36,238 nucleotides of DNA from the NCBI GenBank assembly GCA_023819315.1, contig JAMWBQ010000007.1, positions 1-36,238 on the forward strand. The letters run 5' to 3'. The notes beneath the pieces are model-generated. The model made no database searches, was not told the origin of the DNA, and was given only the letters and a program-made list of their open reading frames with translations. The position numbers and the translations under genes were made by a program. Origin of the DNA: Candidatus Omnitrophota bacterium (GTDB lineage: Bacteria; Omnitrophota; Gorgyraeia; Duberdicusellales; 4484-171). Shown piece after piece: positions 9,979-18,525 of the stretch. Positions within the stretch are counted from its first letter, which is position 1; every line of letters starts with the position of its first letter.

Positions 9979-10374
9979 ATGGTATATTTAAAGGATTTAT
10001 TTCAAACAGCCGATTGGCGAGCAGAAAAGCATGTGCCGGTAATAGAAAGTGTGAGTGAGGTAACCAAAGGTATGTCAATTAAAGTAACCGCTATGGTGGG
10101 CAAAGAAATTCCTCACCCTAATACTACTGAGCATCATATAGCCTGGATTGAACTGTACTTTCTACCTTTGGGTGAGAAATTCCCCTATCAATTAGGAAGA
10201 TACGAATTTTCTTCTCATGGTGCATCTATAAATGGACTAAACACTAGCACAGTATACACTCAGCCAGAGATAACAATTAATTTTAAAACGGATAAATCAG
10301 GAACGATCTATGCAACAGCTTATTGTAATATCCATGGATTATGGACAAATTCTAAAGAATTAAAGGTTATATAG
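9979..10374 (+). CDS. Superoxide reductase (neelaredoxin, class II SOR type)
   Basis: ADWRAEKHVPVIE, GKEIPHPNTTEHHIAWIELYF, TAYCNIHGLWTNSKEL: E-K-H-x-P plus His ligands and CxxH. Confidence 0.93.
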   Translation: MVYLKDLFQTADWRAEKHVPVIESVSEVTKGMSIKVTAMVGKEIPHPNTTEHHIAWIELYFLPLGEKFPYQLGRYEFSSHGASINGLNTSTVYTQPEITINFKTDKSGTIYATAYCNIHGLWTNSKELKVI

Positions 10375-10416
10375 TTAGAAAAATTTAATGGTGAAGGTAA
10401 AAGGAGATAATTAATA

Positions 10417-10935
10417 ATGAATTTAGAAAAAACAAAAGTTAATACTCAAATAGATGATAAACTAATAGGGTTATTTTGTTCTGTAGTTGATGTAGAGGCT
10501 CTTACTCATAAATGTTGTACACATCTTAGTACATTAGTTGCCAATGGTAGAGTAAGGAATAGATTGTTACGATGTGCAAAATATGCAAATAGGAATAAAG
10601 AGTTGATTTTGAAGTATTTGAATTCTCAAGAATTTGTTTACGTTTGCGAAGAAAAATGTGAGTTCTGTAAAATTAAACCGGAAAGCTTCTCTGTTTTAGG
10701 AGCGATAAAGTTAGGTGAAGAGATTACTTCTCTGGGTATAAAACTCTACAAAAAGATATTAGATGAGTGTTCACATACAAGAGAAAAGAGAATGATTTTA
10801 AACATAATTAAAGAGAAAATTCGTCAAAGGGATTTTTTTAAAAAGGAAGAAGAATTCTGGGAGAATAGAGGAGATAAATTAGGTATAGTTAGTTCTTACT
10901 GTATACCTAATATTATTTCTTCTCTTTGGAAATAG
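10417..10935 (+). CDS. Uncharacterised Cys-containing, probably all-helical protein
   Basis: 172 aa; LTHKCCTHL, CEEKCEFCKI; helix-rich; inside the O2-defence cluster; no confident family. Confidence 0.6.
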   Translation: MNLEKTKVNTQIDDKLIGLFCSVVDVEALTHKCCTHLSTLVANGRVRNRLLRCAKYANRNKELILKYLNSQEFVYVCEEKCEFCKIKPESFSVLGAIKLGEEITSLGIKLYKKILDECSHTREKRMILNIIKEKIRQRDFFKKEEEFWENRGDKLGIVSSYCIPNIISSLWK

Positions 10936-10977
10936 TTTTATCTTATCCACCCGTGAGGTGGAGTTGGAGGTTAGAGA

Positions 10978-11118
10978 ATGAATAAAAAAGGTAATAAAAA
11001 ATATAAAGAGAGTGTTTATGTTTGTTTTGTATGTGGTAAAGAGAAAAAATTAAAAACTAAAGTAAAATGTTGCGGCAAATATATGACTGCCAAAGAGAAA
11101 GGTAGCTGGAATATTTAG
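10978..11118 (+). CDS. 46-aa zinc-ribbon-like mini-protein
   Basis: Below the ORF-track cutoff: MNKKGNKKYKESVYVCFVCGKEKKLKTKVKCCGKYMTAKEKGSWNI*; upstream GGAGG; tight spacing to its neighbours. Confidence 0.6.
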   Translation: MNKKGNKKYKESVYVCFVCGKEKKLKTKVKCCGKYMTAKEKGSWNI

Positions 11119-11139
11119 TCTAAACTTTAGATAAGCTAT

Positions 11140-12096
11140 ATGGTAAATACTCAAGCGAAGATAGCAATAGTAGGTGTAGGGAATGTAGGTAGTACATTTG
11201 CTTTTTCTTTGATGATGCGTGGGATAGCCAGAGAGATTATCCTTATTGATAGAGATATGAAGCGTGCGCAAGGTGAGTGTATGGATTTAAATCATGGAGC
11301 AAGTTTTGTTCCTCCTGTAAAAATATACTCGCAAGGTTATGAAGGTTGTCAAGGTGCAAATATAGTTGTTATTACCGCAGGAGTTAGACAATTACCGGGA
11401 GAAACGAGGATAGATTTAGTTAATCGCAATATAGATGTTTTTAAAGAAATTATTCCTAAGATAGTAAATTATGCCAAAGATGCTATTCTTCTGGTTGTTT
11501 CTAACCCTGTAGATATTCTTAGTTATTTTACTTGGAAAATATCAGGATTACCCTCTAAAAGAGTTATAGGTTCAGGAACTGTTTTAGATAGTTCAAGATT
11601 TAGATACCTTATAAGTCAATATTGTCAAATAGACCCAAGGAATATTCACGCTTACGTAATTGGAGAACACGGTGACAGCGAGTTACCCCTGTTAAGTTCT
11701 GCAAATATAGGGGGCATGCCTTTTCTTAATTATTGTCCGTTTTGTTTCAAATTTTCTCATTGCAATCCACAAAAAGAATTAGAGAATATTTTTAAAGAAG
11801 TAAAGAATGCAGCTTATAAGATTATTGAAGCAAAAGGAGCCACTTACTATGCTATCGCTTTAGCATTGGTAAGAATTGTAGAGGCAATTCTAAGGAATGA
11901 AAATTCCCTACTGCCTATTTCTACCCTTATTTATGATTACTATGGAATAGATGATGTTTATTTAGGTATGCCATCAATAGTTAATGCTAATGGTGTAGAA
12001 AAATTTTTAAGATTAGATTTATCATCTCAGGAAGAAGAACAATTACGTTATTCAGCTAATGTTTTAAAGGAAATAATAAAGAAAGTAAATCTGTAA
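11140..12096 (+). CDS. ldh: L-lactate dehydrogenase
   Basis: IAIVGVGNVGSTFAF, TAGVRQLPGETRIDLV (Gln at the specificity loop favours LDH over MDH), VSNPVDIL, GSGTVLDSSRFR, IGEHGDSELP. Confidence 0.92.
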   Translation: MVNTQAKIAIVGVGNVGSTFAFSLMMRGIAREIILIDRDMKRAQGECMDLNHGASFVPPVKIYSQGYEGCQGANIVVITAGVRQLPGETRIDLVNRNIDVFKEIIPKIVNYAKDAILLVVSNPVDILSYFTWKISGLPSKRVIGSGTVLDSSRFRYLISQYCQIDPRNIHAYVIGEHGDSELPLLSSANIGGMPFLNYCPFCFKFSHCNPQKELENIFKEVKNAAYKIIEAKGATYYAIALALVRIVEAILRNENSLLPISTLIYDYYGIDDVYLGMPSIVNANGVEKFLRLDLSSQEEEQLRYSANVLKEIIKKVNL

Positions 12097-12115
12097 GAAT
12101 ATTAGGAGGTAGATG

Positions 12116-12259
12116 ATGGATAAATATAAATGTTTGGTATGTGGTTACATTTATGACCCTTTAGAGAATAACGGTGTGCTTTTTGATAATTTACCCGATG
12201 ACTGGGTTTGTCCTGAGTGTGGGGTAGATAAGAGTAACTTTGAAAGATTGGAGGAGTAA
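12116..12259 (+). CDS. Rubredoxin
   Basis: Below the ORF-track cutoff: [56 protein letters not shown] at 12104-12110. Confidence 0.96.
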   Translation: MDKYKCLVCGYIYDPLENNGVLFDNLPDDWVCPECGVDKSNFERLEE

Positions 12260-12276
12260 ATAAAGGAGGTGTTACT

Positions 12277-12765
12277 ATGGGGACAAAAGCAAGAGAAATC
12301 GCTGGTAAAGATTTAAAGAAAACAATTGCTCTTTTGAACAAAGCTTACGCTGATGAATGGTTAGCTTACTATCAGTACTGGGTAGGAGCTAAAGTAGCTA
12401 TAGGTATAATGAGAGGTGCGGTTACTTCTGAGTTAGAGCAGCATGCACAAGAAGAACTTAAACACGCCACCATGCTTACAGAAAGGATAATCCAGTTAGG
12501 AGGAGAACCAATTTTGAATCCCCAAAATTGGGTTAAAGAGACAAACTGTGGTTATAAAGCTCCTACTGACCCTAAAGTGGTTACTCTTTTAAAACAAAAT
12601 ATTGAAGGTGAGCAGTGTGCTATAGAGGTATACAATAAATTAGCTGATTCAGTTAAGGATAAAGATATAGTTACTTATAATATGATCTTAGAGATTTTAA
12701 AAGATGAAGTAGAACACGAAGAAGATTTAGAGGCTATATTGAGAGATATTCAGACAGGTAAATAA
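12277..12765 (+). CDS. Ferritin-like protein (bacterioferritin/Dps-type)
   Basis: YADEWLAYYQYWVGAKVA, HAQEELKHATMLTERIIQLGGEP, EGEQCAIEVYNKLAD, EILKDEVEHEEDLE: carboxylate/His di-iron pattern. Confidence 0.88.
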   Translation: MGTKAREIAGKDLKKTIALLNKAYADEWLAYYQYWVGAKVAIGIMRGAVTSELEQHAQEELKHATMLTERIIQLGGEPILNPQNWVKETNCGYKAPTDPKVVTLLKQNIEGEQCAIEVYNKLADSVKDKDIVTYNMILEILKDEVEHEEDLEAILRDIQTGK

Positions 12766-12772
12766 TTTTAAT

Positions 12773-12811
12773 TTCCCCCTCATTACACCCGCCGGGTGTA
12801 ATGAGGGGGAA
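12773..12811. repeat. 39-nt near-perfect palindrome (19-bp arms, 1-nt centre): TTCCCCCTCATTACACCCG-C-CGGGTGTAATGAGGGGGAA
   Basis: Read directly between the ferritin and fprA genes; a second, half-degenerate copy lies at 36011-36036. Confidence 0.9.
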
Positions 12812-12821
12812 GGGAGAAATT

Positions 12822-14009
12822 ATGCAGATAGCTAATAATATTTATTGGACAGGTTATATTGATTGGGGGTTGAGGAATTTTCATGGTTATTCTACACCAT
12901 CTGGTTCTACGTACAATGCTTATCTTATTGTTGATGAATATCCTACTATTATAGATACAGTTAAACATTACGGTTTTGCTCAGATGCTTTTTGAGATTAA
13001 AGACATAATTGACCCTTCTCGTATACGGTACATTGTTTCTAATCATTCTGAGATGGATCATTCAGGATCAATAGATAAACTTATAGAATTTTCTCCTAAC
13101 GCGGAAGTGATTTGTTCTCCTCAGGGAAAAGAAAACTTGCGTTATCATTTTAAGAAAAATTGGAAATTCAAAGTGGTAGATACACAAGATACGTTGAATA
13201 TAGGTAAGCGCACATTAAAGTTTTTTCTTACCCCGATGGTTCATTGGCCGGATTCAATGGTTACTTATAGCGAAACTGATGGTATACTTTTCTCTAACGA
13301 TGCTTTTGGCCAACACTATGCGAGTGTAGAAAGATTTGTTGATGAAGCAGGTAGAGATATCGTTTTAAGAGAATCTGCTAAATATTATGCTAATATCGTT
13401 ATGCCTTACGGAAATAATGTTTTAAAAACATTAGAGACATTAAATTCTCTTAAAATAGAAATGATTTGCCCTTCCCATGGTTTAATTTGGAGAAAGAAAG
13501 AAGATATAGAAAAGATTAAAGAACTTTATCTTAAATGGGGTAGTTACCGAACAGATAAAAAAGTTGTTATTGTTTACGATACTATGTGGGGTTCTACGGA
13601 AAGAATTGCTTTTGAGCTTTTTAAACTGATTGGTAAATTAAATATACCTTGCCGTTTAATTAATCTCGCTGTTACGCATATATCTGAGGTTATTACTGAG
13701 GTATTGGAAGCGAAAGTTTTAATTTTAGGTACACCTATACTTAACAATAAAATTTTTCCCACGGTTGCTTCTTTTCTAACTTATTTGAGAGGGTTAAAAC
13801 CGAAGAATCGTTTTGGATTAACTTTTGGTTCTTACGGTTGGTCAAAGTTAGGATTTAAAGAATTGGAGGATGGTATTAAGGAAGCAGGGATAGAACTTAT
13901 TGCTGAAGGTATATATCCCCGATATGTTCCTGATGATGATTTCCTGAATGATATTTCAAAAGTAGTTATCAAGATAAAAGAGTTGTTGGATAAGGAGGAG
14001 ATTTTATGA
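12822..14009 (+). CDS. FprA-type flavodiiron protein
   Basis: Metallo-beta-lactamase di-iron motif SNHSEMDHSGSID and SPQGKENLRYHF, FSNDAFGQHYAS, C-terminal flavodoxin domain KVVIVYDTMWGSTERIA. The ORF-track start at 12801 lies inside the palindrome; ATG 12822 has the SD. Confidence 0.95.
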   Translation: MQIANNIYWTGYIDWGLRNFHGYSTPSGSTYNAYLIVDEYPTIIDTVKHYGFAQMLFEIKDIIDPSRIRYIVSNHSEMDHSGSIDKLIEFSPNAEVICSPQGKENLRYHFKKNWKFKVVDTQDTLNIGKRTLKFFLTPMVHWPDSMVTYSETDGILFSNDAFGQHYASVERFVDEAGRDIVLRESAKYYANIVMPYGNNVLKTLETLNSLKIEMICPSHGLIWRKKEDIEKIKELYLKWGSYRTDKKVVIVYDTMWGSTERIAFELFKLIGKLNIPCRLINLAVTHISEVITEVLEAKVLILGTPILNNKIFPTVASFLTYLRGLKPKNRFGLTFGSYGWSKLGFKELEDGIKEAGIELIAEGIYPRYVPDDDFLNDISKVVIKIKELLDKEEIL

Positions 14010-14494
14010 GTAATATTTTTAGTCCTCAAGAGATTTTAAGAATAGCAATTAAGGTTGAAGAAAATGGTAAGAAGCTTTATGAGATTTTAGAAAATAAATC
14101 AAAATTAGATAAACTGAAAGGGATGTGGAAATATTTGAAGGAACAAGAAGATAGCCATCGGAATATATTTAAACAGATGTTAGAAAATGTAGGAGATTAC
14201 ATCGTTTACGAGTTTAGTCCTGGCGAATACGACAGTTATCTCTCAGCAATAGCTTCTGATTACGTTTTTACTCAGAATTTAATCGAAGAGAAAATAAAAG
14301 ATTTATTTACTTCTGATATTGAGGCAATAGATTTCGGTATATATATAGAGAAACAGTCTATCCTCGTTTACTCCTCTTTAAGAGATTATGTAATTAAAGA
14401 TAAGCAAGATGTAATTGGTAAGGTTATAGATGAAGAGAAAAATCATTTATCCCAGCTTAATTTAATGAAGGGAACAATTTCTAAAATTAATTAA
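14006..14494 (+). CDS. Rubrerythrin-like ferritin-fold protein
   Basis: ATGA overlap with fprA; ILRIAIKVEENGKKLYEIL, KYLKEQEDSHRNIFKQML, IEKQSILVYSSL, VIDEEKNHLSQL. Confidence 0.75.
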   Translation: MSNIFSPQEILRIAIKVEENGKKLYEILENKSKLDKLKGMWKYLKEQEDSHRNIFKQMLENVGDYIVYEFSPGEYDSYLSAIASDYVFTQNLIEEKIKDLFTSDIEAIDFGIYIEKQSILVYSSLRDYVIKDKQDVIGKVIDEEKNHLSQLNLMKGTISKIN

Positions 14495-14513
14495 GAAAAA
14501 ATGGAGGTATGAA

Positions 14514-14750
14514 ATGAATATAAAAGTTTATTCAACACCCACCTGTCCTTACTGTAAAATGGCAAAGCAGTATTTAGCTTCTAAAGGATTTACCTATGAA
14601 GATTTGGATGTCTCTCAAGATAGGGGGGCTTTAGAAGAGATGGTAAGAATCTCCGGTCAAATGGGAGTACCAGTTATAGTGATTGATGGTGAGGTAGTAG
14701 TTGGTTTTGATCGAGCAAGAATAGATTCTCTTCTTCCCAGAAATATTTAA
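14514..14750 (+). CDS. Glutaredoxin-like protein
   Basis: MNIKVYSTPTCPYCKMAKQYLASKGFTYEDLDVS...GQMGVPVIVIDGEVVVGFDRARID; CPYC active site. Confidence 0.94.
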   Translation: MNIKVYSTPTCPYCKMAKQYLASKGFTYEDLDVSQDRGALEEMVRISGQMGVPVIVIDGEVVVGFDRARIDSLLPRNI

Positions 14751-14759
14751 AACTTTTAT

Positions 14760-15674
14760 ATGCTTAAAATATATGACCTCATAATTTTGGGGGCTGGCCC
14801 TTCGGGAATAACGGCAAGTGTATACTCTGCCCGTAAAAAGATGGATTTCTTAGTGATTACCAAAGATATTGGTGGACAGGCAGCGTGGAGTGGAGATATA
14901 GAAAATTATATAGGTTACCAATTTATTAGCGGCCCACAGTTAGTTACGAAATTTGAAGAACATATGAGGCATTTTGGTATAGATATTCGTATGCCTGAGG
15001 AGGTAAAAGAGATTTTTAAAGATAATGATCTTGTGCATACGGTAACAGATAAATCTGAATATATCTCGCGCACTTTGATAGTTGCTACCGGTAAACGCCC
15101 AAAAGAATTGGGGATTGAAGGAGAGAGAGAATTTAAAAATAGGGGAGTTACCTATTGTGCTACCTGTGATGGTCCTTTGTTTAGCGGTAAAATTGTAGCA
15201 ATTATTGGAGGTGGCAATTCTGCCTTAGATGCCGCCTTACAGATGGTTAAAATTTCACCTTTGGTATACATTATTAATATCGGTGAAAGATTGACCGCAG
15301 ATAATGTAATGGTAGAGAAAATTAATAGCTATCCCAATGTAGTAATATATAATAGAACAGTGGTAAAAAGAATTTATGGAGATAAATTCGTTAAAGGATT
15401 AGAGGTCTTAAGAGATGATAAATTAGAGGATATAGCTTTAGAGGGAATTTTTGTAGAGATAGGACTTATACCTAATTCAGATTTTGCCGGTATTTTGGAG
15501 CTTAATAAGGATAAAGAAATAATTGTAGATTGCACAAATAGAACAAATATAGAGGGAATATTTGCTTGCGGTGATGTTACTAATGTTCCGGAAAAACAGA
15601 TTATCGTTGCCTGTGGAGAAGGAGCAAAAGCTTCTCTATCAGCCTTTAGATACCTATATACTCACAATTGGTAA
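14760..15674 (+). CDS. trxB: Thioredoxin reductase
   Basis: LIILGAGPSGITASVYSARK, YCATCDGPLFSGKIVAIIGGGNSALDAALQM, GIFACGDVTNVPEKQIIVACGEGAKASLSAFRYL; CATC motif. Confidence 0.94.
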   Translation: MLKIYDLIILGAGPSGITASVYSARKKMDFLVITKDIGGQAAWSGDIENYIGYQFISGPQLVTKFEEHMRHFGIDIRMPEEVKEIFKDNDLVHTVTDKSEYISRTLIVATGKRPKELGIEGEREFKNRGVTYCATCDGPLFSGKIVAIIGGGNSALDAALQMVKISPLVYIINIGERLTADNVMVEKINSYPNVVIYNRTVVKRIYGDKFVKGLEVLRDDKLEDIALEGIFVEIGLIPNSDFAGILELNKDKEIIVDCTNRTNIEGIFACGDVTNVPEKQIIVACGEGAKASLSAFRYLYTHNW

Positions 15675-15683
15675 AGATAATTT

Positions 15684-16157
15684 ATGAAAAGTTTAAATAG
15701 GGATATAGTTAATTTTTTTGAAAGGCAGGGTTTCGTTATCGTCTCTACGATCAATCCTTATGGAAATATTCATTGTTCTGCTAAAGGAATTGCTGATATA
15801 GATGAGAATGGTTTGGTATATATTATTGATCTATATGTGGGTAGAACTTTTAACAATTTGAAGAATAACCCCACAATTAGTATTACTGCTATAGATGAAC
15901 ATTTATTCATAGGATATACTTTAATAGGTAAAGCAAAAATTGTAGAAGGAGAGAAAATTAATAGCAATATTATTATGAATTGGGAGGAGCGCCTAATAAA
16001 GAGGATTTCTAAAAGAGTTATAAGAAATATTAAGGATGATAGAAAAAATAATCGTCATCCCGAATCCCGTTTCCCTACACCAAAATATTTAATTGAGATG
16101 GAAGTAGAAGATATAGTTGACCTTACTCCTCGAGATTTATTTAAATCATTCTCCTAA
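15684..16157 (+). CDS. Pyridoxamine 5'-phosphate oxidase-related FMN-binding protein
   Basis: FFERQGFVIVSTINPYGNIHCSAKGI...VYIIDLYVGRTFNNLKNNPTISITAIDE split-barrel pattern. Confidence 0.8.
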   Translation: MKSLNRDIVNFFERQGFVIVSTINPYGNIHCSAKGIADIDENGLVYIIDLYVGRTFNNLKNNPTISITAIDEHLFIGYTLIGKAKIVEGEKINSNIIMNWEERLIKRISKRVIRNIKDDRKNNRHPESRFPTPKYLIEMEVEDIVDLTPRDLFKSFS

Positions 16158-16290
16158 TCAAAACATCACTTAGGAGTGTACATTGCAATTTCAAAACTAA
16201 TCCACGATTCAATTTCACAAGATATTCCTAAAAATAAAATTTTGATGATTTTTTATCTTTTAATTTATTAGAGAAGAAATTTGTCTAAAA

Positions 16291-18525
16291 ATGAGTGAAA
16301 AAAATAAATTGTTTTTTTTATCAATTTTGATTGCTTTTATAGGATTCACTTCTGTTTTTTCTCAGAGTATTTTTATAAGAGAATTAATAGTGGTTTTTTC
16401 TGGTAACGAAGGGGCTATAGGGATTATTTTATGTTTTTGGCTCTTCTGGTCTTCAGTAGGTAGCATAATTTTGGGAAAATTAGGGAGAAGAATAATAAGA
16501 ATAGAGAGATTTTTCTTTTTTATTTATCTTACATACATTATTTTTATCTTGGTTGAGTTAATTCTAATTAGAAATATAAGGGTAATTCTAAGACTTAACC
16601 CGGGAGAAATTGTCGGACCGATAGAGATGATTTATATTTCTTTTTTTGTTTTAGCACCGTTTTCTTTAACTAATGGTTCAATTTTTATCTTGAGTGTAGA
16701 AATCCTATCTAAGTTGTTAGCTAAGAATAGCTTAAGTATGGTTTATTCTATAGATGCTTTAGGAGATATGTTGGGGGGCTTAGCTTTCTCTTTTTTATTT
16801 GTTTTTATTCTCTCTTCTTTTCATAACCTATACTTGATGGTTATGTTGAATTTGTTTTTTATTTTAATGTACGTATATTTTTATAGGTTAGGTAAAATAT
16901 ACTTTTTTTTAACTACTGCACTTATATTTACCTTTATAATTTTTGGTTTTTTTGTTCACTCTATAGATAGTTTCCTTTTGAATCTTGAATGGAAAGAATT
17001 TAATCTAATCGCTAAGAAGATCTCCCCTTACAGTAACATATATATAACTAAAAATAGGGATAGTTTTAGTGTGTTTGAGAATGGTTTTTTAAGTTTTAGT
17101 TTCCCTGAACCTTTAAATTCCCAAGAAACAGTTCATTTGACTTTTTTACAAAGTAAAGATTGTAAGCGTATACTTATTGTAGGAGAAGGAGTTAGTGGCT
17201 TACTTTATGAGATTCTAAAGTATCCTGTGGAGGAGGTTTACTATTTAGAATTGGACCACAATTTAATATCCCTACTTAAAAATTATTTACCTCCAAAATA
17301 CAAGGGAACACTCTATAACCCTAAGGTGAAAATTTACAATTTGGAAGCAAGGGTATTTTTGAATTACTATCGGGGAGAAAAATTTGATATAGTTCTTATC
17401 AATACACCTCCACCTTATAATGCTTACCTCAACAGATTCTATACTTACGAGTTTTTTAATAAAATTAAAACAATTATAAAAGAAGAGGGCGTTTTTTCCT
17501 TTACTTTACCTTATCAAGAGGGTTACCTAAGTAAGGAGTTAAGGAATCTTATTTCCAGTATATACTATACTTTAAATAAAGTTTTCCCTCACATTTTACA
17601 TATTCCTGGTAGAGAACTTAGATTTATCGCTTCTTTGAGTTCCACTCAACTTACTTACAACCCTGATATAATTTCTGCTCGTTTAGAAAAATACAATTTA
17701 TCTACAGAGTTCTTTAACAGATTCTATTTAGAGAGTAGATTGTTACCTTGGCATATAAATTATTTAGGAGATGTAATAAGAGAAAATAGTAAGGTAAGAT
17801 TAAATTACGATTTTTCTCCTGTTAGTTACTACTATGGGATTATCTTTTTTTCTTCATTTTTTAAATTTTGGTTAGTAAGAATATTTTATTTTCTAATTCG
17901 TATTAAGCCTTATTTTTATTTAATTTTGTTTTTTATGGTATGGATATTTACCTATGCTTTAAAGAAGAGGTATTTTGTTATTTTATCAGTTTTTAGTATG
18001 GGTGGATTAGGTATAGCTTCCCTAATAATATCCATTTTAGGTTTTGAAATAATTTATGGTTATGTTTACCATAAAATTGGGCTAATGAGTACTTTCTTTA
18101 TGTTAGGTCTTGCTTGTGGTTCTAATTACTTTAATAAAAAGAGGTATCTTAGATTTGATTTTCTTCCCTATTTATACTTTATAGGAGCAATATATGTGTT
18201 CTTTTTACCATATTTATTTAGACTATTAGAGAAATTGCCAATTTTCTTTTCAGGTGTTAGCTTTATTTTCCCTTTTTTAGGAGGTATTTTAGTAGGACTA
18301 AATTTTTCGTGGATAAATGCTTTAAATATTAGCAAAGGTTTTATTAAAAATCCAGGTACTATATATGCTTTTGATCTCGTAGGAGGCGGAAGTTGGGGAA
18401 TTTTTTTGAGTTTATTTTTAATTCCCCTCTATGGTTTATTTATAAGTAGTGGTATAATAAGTTTTATATTATTATTAAGTGGAATATTGAATATTTATTA
18501 TTTTAGAAGTGTTAATTATGGATAA
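16291..18525 (+). CDS. Polytopic membrane protein with a central spermidine-synthase-like domain
   Basis: Hydrophobic segments at the N-terminus (about aa 10-230) and C-terminus (about aa 520-740) flank a Rossmann-like region RILIVGEGVSGLLYEILKY...VYYLELDHNLISLLKNYLP...FDIVLINTPPPYNAYLNRFYTYEFF. Confidence 0.8.
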   Translation: MSEKNKLFFLSILIAFIGFTSVFSQSIFIRELIVVFSGNEGAIGIILCFWLFWSSVGSIILGKLGRRIIRIERFFFFIYLTYIIFILVELILIRNIRVILRLNPGEIVGPIEMIYISFFVLAPFSLTNGSIFILSVEILSKLLAKNSLSMVYSIDALGDMLGGLAFSFLFVFILSSFHNLYLMVMLNLFFILMYVYFYRLGKIYFFLTTALIFTFIIFGFFVHSIDSFLLNLEWKEFNLIAKKISPYSNIYITKNRDSFSVFENGFLSFSFPEPLNSQETVHLTFLQSKDCKRILIVGEGVSGLLYEILKYPVEEVYYLELDHNLISLLKNYLPPKYKGTLYNPKVKIYNLEARVFLNYYRGEKFDIVLINTPPPYNAYLNRFYTYEFFNKIKTIIKEEGVFSFTLPYQEGYLSKELRNLISSIYYTLNKVFPHILHIPGRELRFIASLSSTQLTYNPDIISARLEKYNLSTEFFNRFYLESRLLPWHINYLGDVIRENSKVRLNYDFSPVSYYYGIIFFSSFFKFWLVRIFYFLIRIKPYFYLILFFMVWIFTYALKKRYFVILSVFSMGGLGIASLIISILGFEIIYGYVYHKIGLMSTFFMLGLACGSNYFNKKRYLRFDFLPYLYFIGAIYVFFLPYLFRLLEKLPIFFSGVSFIFPFLGGILVGLNFSWINALNISKGFIKNPGTIYAFDLVGGGSWGIFLSLFLIPLYGLFISSGIISFILLLSGILNIYYFRSVNYG

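Noticed and set aside
10946-10962. Small hairpin TCCACC-CGTGA-GGTGGA before the 46-aa ORF as another copy of the 39-nt palindrome
   Set aside because: Only a 6-bp stem and limited identity to the repeat; cannot be distinguished from chance or a local translational hairpin.
12783-13061. Minus-strand ORF 92 aa over the fprA start
   Set aside because: Begins within fprA coding sequence and ends in the palindrome; only useful as an indicator of the shared repeat (PPHYTRRV).
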